A stretch of DNA of 16,725 nucleotides, taken from Thermoplasmatales archaeon (GTDB lineage Archaea; Thermoplasmatota; JASEFT01; JAUWIS01). Each line of letters begins with the position of its first letter. The first letter of the stretch is position 1. Below are positions 12,768 to 16,725 of this stretch, piece after piece. A model generated the notes under the pieces. That model did no database searches. It saw nothing but the letters and a program-made list of their open reading frames with translations, and was not told the origin of the DNA. The stretch covers positions 1-16,725 of the forward strand of contig JASEEW010000014.1 of NCBI GenBank assembly GCA_030019485.1. Direction: 5' to 3'. The position numbers and the translations under genes are program-made.

Positions 12768-13751
12768 TTATACCTTGTGTTTTCTTTTATATAATAAGAT
12801 TAGTCCAACTGCAAGAAGAAGCATAATTGATGCTATCCCCACTATCAAAGGAAGCATCTCTTCAGGTATTAACCCTCCTTCTTTAGTTCTAACATATAAT
12901 GGTAGTACATAATATTCTGAGTAACTCCCGCCATCATAGGCTCTAACAAATAGGGTATGTTTACCATCGGAAACATTTGTGGTATCCCATGTATATGACC
13001 AGTTTGTTGTGCCACTTACGATTTCCCATTCTCCATCGGGATCTATCTTTATTTCAACTTTTTGGATTGTTGTGTTTGGGTTTGTGGATTCAGCAGTACC
13101 TCTTATCTCTACAACACCATCCACAGTATCCCATCTTTTTGGTGACAACACGCTTACAATGGGTAGCGAAAGATTCTCAGTTAAAAACCCAGGGTAAGGC
13201 ACTGTTCTTTTAAAATACACATATGTCCAATCTTCTGTGAAATTGTAATCCACCCAGACCACATATGCATTTTCCTCATACATGGCGATGCTGGAGTCAT
13301 ATGAATCATCCAAGTCATAGGTTAGCCTTGTATCGTTGCTCCATGTTACTCCGCTGTCCATGCTTATCTTATAGTAAATCTCTATGTTATCATCCCTTCC
13401 ATCCTGCCATACTACATACACATTTCCATCACTTGCAGCAACATCAGGTATTCTAGCCTGATGACCATGGTATGAGCGAGCAAATCTTATATCTTCACTC
13501 CAGTTTTCACCGTTATCCATGCTTTTCTTGTAAAAAATCTCATCATTTCCACTTTGAGTATTTTTCCATCTAAACCATACCACATAAACATTATTTCCAT
13601 CAACTGCAATACGGGGTTGGGTAGGATCGTTGGTTAATGTTTTATCTTCATCCCAGTGTTTTCCACCGTCTATACTCCGTTTATATCGGATGTAGGGATC
13701 AGCAAATCCTCCTGACCATACAACATGAATATTATTACCCTGAGCAAACAT
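12768..13751 (-). CDS. C-terminal half of frameshifted BNR/sialidase-type surface protein
   Basis: This frame continues the propeller protein begun at 14439. It holds Asp-boxes 4-6 (SIDGGKHW, SMDNGENW, SMDSGVTW), each preceded by a strand such as IAVDGNNVYVVW. An Ig-like beta domain follows (about residues 195-288; VEIRGTAES, NTTIQKVEIKIDPDGEWEIV, DGKHTLFVRAYDGG). A membrane helix LPLIVGIASIMLLLAVGLILLY and a KRKHK stop-transfer end form the anchor, with no PGF motif. The ATG at 13751 is internal and lacks a ribosome site. Reading back in this frame across 13752-13770 gives QVTPTMFAQGNN, the expected lead into a blade. Removing one base from the GGGG run (plus strand 13767-13770) restores the gene. 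Confidence 0.7.
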   Translation of the reverse strand: MFAQGNNIHVVWSGGFADPYIRYKRSIDGGKHWDEDKTLTNDPTQPRIAVDGNNVYVVWFRWKNTQSGNDEIFYKKSMDNGENWSEDIRFARSYHGHQARIPDVAASDGNVYVVWQDGRDDNIEIYYKISMDSGVTWSNDTRLTYDLDDSYDSSIAMYEENAYVVWVDYNFTEDWTYVYFKRTVPYPGFLTENLSLPIVSVLSPKRWDTVDGVVEIRGTAESTNPNTTIQKVEIKIDPDGEWEIVSGTTNWSYTWDTTNVSDGKHTLFVRAYDGGSYSEYYVLPLYVRTKEGGLIPEEMLPLIVGIASIMLLLAVGLILLYKRKHKV

Positions 13752-14439
13752 TGTCGGTGTAACCTGCCCCTGTATCAGACAGCTTTATCTCTTCATCCCA
13801 ATTTGCCCCATTATCTTCACTGTGTTTATAATAAAGTTTGTCGCTCCCTTCTCTATCATCTGCCCAAACAACATAGACCTCCTCTTCGTTCACTGCTATG
13901 TTCGAAGCAGTAGCACTTCCACTACTGTTAGTAAGTTGCTTTTCATTGTCCCAAGTTTCACCACCATTAGCACTTTTTATATAATACAACTCAGAATTTG
14001 GTGTGTATAAACTTCCTATGTTTCGATCCCAAACTACATGGATATTATTTCCATTAACAGCAATTCTTGGATCTGTATCAGAACACCAGTAATCCGCAGT
14101 CTTTTGATAAGAGTTATTGGTAAGTCTTATATCATCAGTCCATGTCATGCCTCCGTCACCGCTTTTCTTAAAAAAAATCTCAAAATCCTGACCATATTCA
14201 TACTCAGGATTCTCATACCTTGCATCCGACCAAACAACATAAATATTATTTCCATCTACGCAAATCTCAGGTCTGCAAGGATTAAGCGCCTCGTAACTCA
14301 ACTTAGTATTTGATGACCAGGCCTGATTTGCATCCCTGTTCTCCAATGCCAACCCAAGGGGGAGTGAACACGAGGTTATAATCATTACAATCATAAAGAA
14401 GAACACTGTCATCTTTATATGTATTGAAATTTCTTTCAT
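13735..14439 (-). CDS. N-terminal half of frameshifted BNR/sialidase-type surface protein
   Basis: An exported beta-propeller protein starts at the ATG at 14439, which has the strong site TTAGGGGG. The GTG at 14469 would place that site inside the gene. A signal peptide is seen (KMTVFFFMIVMIITSCSLPLGLA). The frame holds Asp-boxes 1-3 (SGDGGMTW, SANGGETW, SEDNGANW), each after a strand of the ICVDGNNIYVVW type. It breaks off at TAA after DTGAGYTDNVCSG, between blades 3 and 4. Together with the next frame six Asp-boxes are present, the number expected of a six-bladed sialidase-type propeller. Asp-boxes are structural, and the catalytic Arg triad of true sialidases was not identified, so glycan binding rather than cleavage is as likely. 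The gene lies 41 bp behind the peptidase gene. Confidence 0.75.
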   Translation of the reverse strand: MKEISIHIKMTVFFFMIVMIITSCSLPLGLALENRDANQAWSSNTKLSYEALNPCRPEICVDGNNIYVVWSDARYENPEYEYGQDFEIFFKKSGDGGMTWTDDIRLTNNSYQKTADYWCSDTDPRIAVNGNNIHVVWDRNIGSLYTPNSELYYIKSANGGETWDNEKQLTNSSGSATASNIAVNEEEVYVVWADDREGSDKLYYKHSEDNGANWDEEIKLSDTGAGYTDNVCSG

Positions 14440-14480
14440 AATGTTTCCCCCTAAGGAGTTATCAGACACCGCACATTAAC
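14440..14480 (-). promoter_or_regulatory. Ribosome binding site deciding the BNR protein start
   Basis: TTAGGGGG on the minus strand (about 14447-14454) lies roughly 7 nt before the ATG at 14439, in the 41-bp gap after the peptidase gene stop. It supports that ATG over the upstream in-frame GTG at 14469. Confidence 0.6.
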
Positions 14481-16658
14481 TTAATAGCCAAACGGGTGAA
14501 AATATACTATGTAACGCCCATAAAACCAGTCATAATGCGCGCCCCATTCCTCCTTTCTTTCATTGTTGTAGCTTAGTTGCGGGTTGTCGAATAACAGCTT
14601 TTGATCATATGTTTCCGTCCAAGAGTAGCTCAGCCATCCATACCCGATGGTCCTCTCTCTTGTGTAATACTGGTAACCCTCACCAGCCATAGTATGCCAA
14701 GAACCCCATTCCCAAAAGTAGGATTTTATCGTGGGATAACCATTTTTTATCTCTTTGCACCAGTCATCATAATTTGCCCCCCACCACAAATCTCCACTAT
14801 ATGCATAATGACCAAAAGCATTTGCTGCATTAGCCATCCCTGAAGCTATGTTACCTTTATCTGTCCCTTCCGAGGTCGTTCTCATAAAGCTTGCAACCAT
14901 ATCTTGATCTATATTCTTATAATTGCTAATACCTTGATTATACCAATATTTAAACAGCATTGCCCCAGAAGCAGGTGAACAATAGTTAGTCTTTTGAGTT
15001 ATGTGTGGGACATCTATATGTTTACGGTGTTTTGTAGATCCCCAAGAGTTGTTAAATAACAAATTGTATGTTAAATGTTGCCAAGCACCCTTTCTAATTT
15101 CATCTATGGATATAGGAATGTTTTCATAGGTCTCTTCCCCTACCCTACATCTCTCAGAACCATAGTGTGTTCTATTTTCTGTTCTCATAAACTCTGGCTC
15201 TTCAGAGTCATAACGTAGTATTGGTGTACCCTTTCTTTCGGTAGTAACTCTTATTCCACCCAACACAGAACCCTCTTGGGATAAAATCGCCATCTCATAC
15301 ACTACCGGATCTCCTAATGATGAGTAATGAACCGCAGGATCACTCACAATAGCATTTGCCCATTCAGGATAATCTTCTTTTGCCAACAGCTTTATTCTTT
15401 CCTTTGCTATTGTTTTAGCCAGTTCTGGTGATACAGTATCACCCAAACCCGTTACCTCACTAATTTTCGGTGTATTAGTCCAAGTATTAAAAATAATTTC
15501 TACTTTATCTATTATATCCGGGTTTGGTGAAAGCAAAACATTGGTGACAGTATCAGTTGATGCTTTTACAACATTGATTTCCCTAACACCACTACCATTA
15601 CCTATACCGTCTGCCCATGTTGCACCAAGAATTGTGCCATTATTATAATTGGATGATGCATCATAAACAGTGTTGTTTATGTTTTCATCAAAATGCCACC
15701 AGCCTACAACACCATCAGCAGGATTGTATATCTTGTTAGTGTAATCCTGCTTTATTTCATCAGGACTCATGGCTCTATTTAAAATCCTTACTTCATCAAT
15801 AACACCGTTGAAATAATTATCTACTTTTCCTATAAATACTCTTTTAGTTGGATAAGGTTTTCTACCAGCAAAAGAATCTGTGCTGTAAACTTCCTCCCCA
15901 TTTACATATACTTTATAGTATGTCCCATCAAATGTTGCAACAACATGATTCCAAGCATTCTGAGTAATAACATTGCCCGTGCAGAAAGAATTCCAGTTGG
16001 TTCCATCACCAAAACCACCATGTATCCTTGTTTTCTGGTATATCCATAAACCAGGATATCTGTATCTGTCACCAGCATGATATCCTAAAAATCCATGGAA
16101 ATTATCATCAGTAATTGTTGGATAAATCCATACCTCTTCTGTAAAATTACCACCTGACAAATCTAGACTATCTGACTCTGGTATGCTAACATAATCATTT
16201 CCATCAAAACTCAGTCCAACACCAGTTGTCCCAATGCCAGAATGACTATGAACTCTAACAGTCATATTATATTCATCTGTACATCCTTCAGGATAGTATA
16301 TGCCCATGTTTCCCTGTGCTATACTATGCCCTGTATCCAATGCTAGTAAGTAAGATGATTGCCCTGATTCTCCTTTCCAGTAGGTGTTTTTGTTTCTATC
16401 AACTGTTAAAACAGATAGTTTACCTGAACTTGCTGAACTCCCAGTTACAGACAGGTTTAGGTCATCCTCCCATCCTTCTAAAACCTTCAAACTAATGCCG
16501 TCCTTGGTTGCTGTTACTGTATGATGAAGATAATTATCAGAGGTTTTTGTCACCATCCTACATGGTACTGGTATCCATCTTACATAACCATAATAATCTG
16601 TTAGACCCGTGTAAACAATTACACCATTATTATCCTTAACTGTTACTGTTGCATTCAT
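14481..16658 (-). CDS. LamG-domain protein with C39-like cysteine peptidase domain, N-terminus probably incomplete
   Basis: The protein has 725 residues. Residues 1-60 look like a surface carboxypeptidase-regulatory-like or beta-sandwich domain (ATVTVKDNNGVIVYTG). A LamG/concanavalin-like domain spans about 148-306 (LSFDGNDYVSIP, NHVVATFDG, GVIDEVRILNRAMSPDEI). Residues 316-356 are a second LamG 'head' (GVVGWWHFDE). Residues about 407-482 resemble propeptide-like segments seen before C39/C10 peptidases. The C-terminal domain is C39_2/papain-like, with Cys560 in TNYCSPASGAM, His655 in GSWHTMAG and Asp691 in LLFDNPQ as the candidate triad. It is presumably an extracellular peptidase, yet there is no signal peptide and no ribosome site before the ATG. 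In-frame stops lie 33 nt and more upstream, so the 5' end may be truncated. It starts the surface operon. Confidence 0.7.
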   Translation of the reverse strand: MNATVTVKDNNGVIVYTGLTDYYGYVRWIPVPCRMVTKTSDNYLHHTVTATKDGISLKVLEGWEDDLNLSVTGSSASSGKLSVLTVDRNKNTYWKGESGQSSYLLALDTGHSIAQGNMGIYYPEGCTDEYNMTVRVHSHSGIGTTGVGLSFDGNDYVSIPESDSLDLSGGNFTEEVWIYPTITDDNFHGFLGYHAGDRYRYPGLWIYQKTRIHGGFGDGTNWNSFCTGNVITQNAWNHVVATFDGTYYKVYVNGEEVYSTDSFAGRKPYPTKRVFIGKVDNYFNGVIDEVRILNRAMSPDEIKQDYTNKIYNPADGVVGWWHFDENINNTVYDASSNYNNGTILGATWADGIGNGSGVREINVVKASTDTVTNVLLSPNPDIIDKVEIIFNTWTNTPKISEVTGLGDTVSPELAKTIAKERIKLLAKEDYPEWANAIVSDPAVHYSSLGDPVVYEMAILSQEGSVLGGIRVTTERKGTPILRYDSEEPEFMRTENRTHYGSERCRVGEETYENIPISIDEIRKGAWQHLTYNLLFNNSWGSTKHRKHIDVPHITQKTNYCSPASGAMLFKYWYNQGISNYKNIDQDMVASFMRTTSEGTDKGNIASGMANAANAFGHYAYSGDLWWGANYDDWCKEIKNGYPTIKSYFWEWGSWHTMAGEGYQYYTRERTIGYGWLSYSWTETYDQKLLFDNPQLSYNNERKEEWGAHYDWFYGRYIVYFHPFGY

Positions 16659-16725
16659 TAAAGGGTGTTGGAAAATTATCCCTTTGAGAGTTTATCCTCA
16701 TTTTTTTTCAATAGTTTTTAATCAC
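16659..16725 (-). promoter_or_regulatory. AT-rich upstream region with small hairpin before the peptidase gene
   Basis: On the minus strand three in-frame stops (TGA, TGA, TAA) precede the ATG at 16658, so this is not coding in that frame. TTAAAAAC near 16713-16720 could be a TATA element. AAAGGG (16660-16665) and CCCTTT (16680-16685) form a 6-bp inverted repeat just before the start codon. No Shine-Dalgarno lies at a normal distance. The window ends here. Confidence 0.3.

Noticed and set aside
14440..14469. GTG start of the BNR protein ten codons upstream
   Set aside because: The upstream form would include the strong TTAGGGGG ribosome site and put a polar stretch before the signal peptide.
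16659..16725. Insertion-sequence end at the right edge
   Set aside because: There is only one 6-bp inverted repeat and no transposase or target duplication inside the window; too little sequence to support it.

Overview
The window comes from an AT-rich archaeal chromosome, most likely a euryarchaeon. Evidence: a RadA recombinase, a HerA-type bipolar ATPase, an archaeal RNase P protein (Pop5/Rnp2), a free-standing Lrp/AsnC ligand-binding (RAM) domain protein, a KaiC-like RecA-fold ATPase, a PGF-CTERM tail of the kind processed by archaeosortase A, and TATA boxes about 25 nt upstream of start codons. The species cannot be fixed from sequence alone. No rRNA, tRNA, CRISPR array or transposase was found.

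Left part (1-3897). The 3' end of a membrane-protein gene (apparently frameshifted) converges on rnp2. A redox module follows: a secreted, PGF-CTERM-anchored thioredoxin-fold protein, overlapped by a NapH-like membrane polyferredoxin, which converges (16-bp overlap) on a second extracytoplasmic thioredoxin-fold protein. The likely logic is transfer of electrons from cytoplasmic donors through membrane Fe-S clusters to dithiols outside the cell.

Centre-left (3982-6676). A plus-strand operon encodes four small membrane proteins. Three carry C-terminal zinc ribbons on Pro/Gln linkers, and two of the ribbons are nearly the same DNA cassette. A decayed paralogue of the first gene lies right behind the last stop codon in the same frame, followed by an oligo-T terminator.

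Centre (6682-11964). This is the information-processing part. radA and a RAM-domain gene are on the minus strand. Divergently on the plus strand lie a small protein made of two tandem copies of an unknown domain, a 142-bp array of inverted TGTAGCG repeats, an ORC/Cdc6-like AAA+ ATPase with a C-terminal winged helix, a HerA-like ATPase, and a KaiC/RAD55-like ATPase with its own leaderless promoter. The inverted-repeat array just upstream of the AAA+ gene is the most striking unexplained element.

Right part (11994-16725). A minus-strand operon for the cell surface encodes a LamG plus C39-like peptidase protein with no visible signal peptide, a six-Asp-box (BNR/sialidase-type) propeller protein split by a one-base frameshift, and a polytopic membrane protein. 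The right edge holds only a short AT-rich upstream region with a small hairpin.
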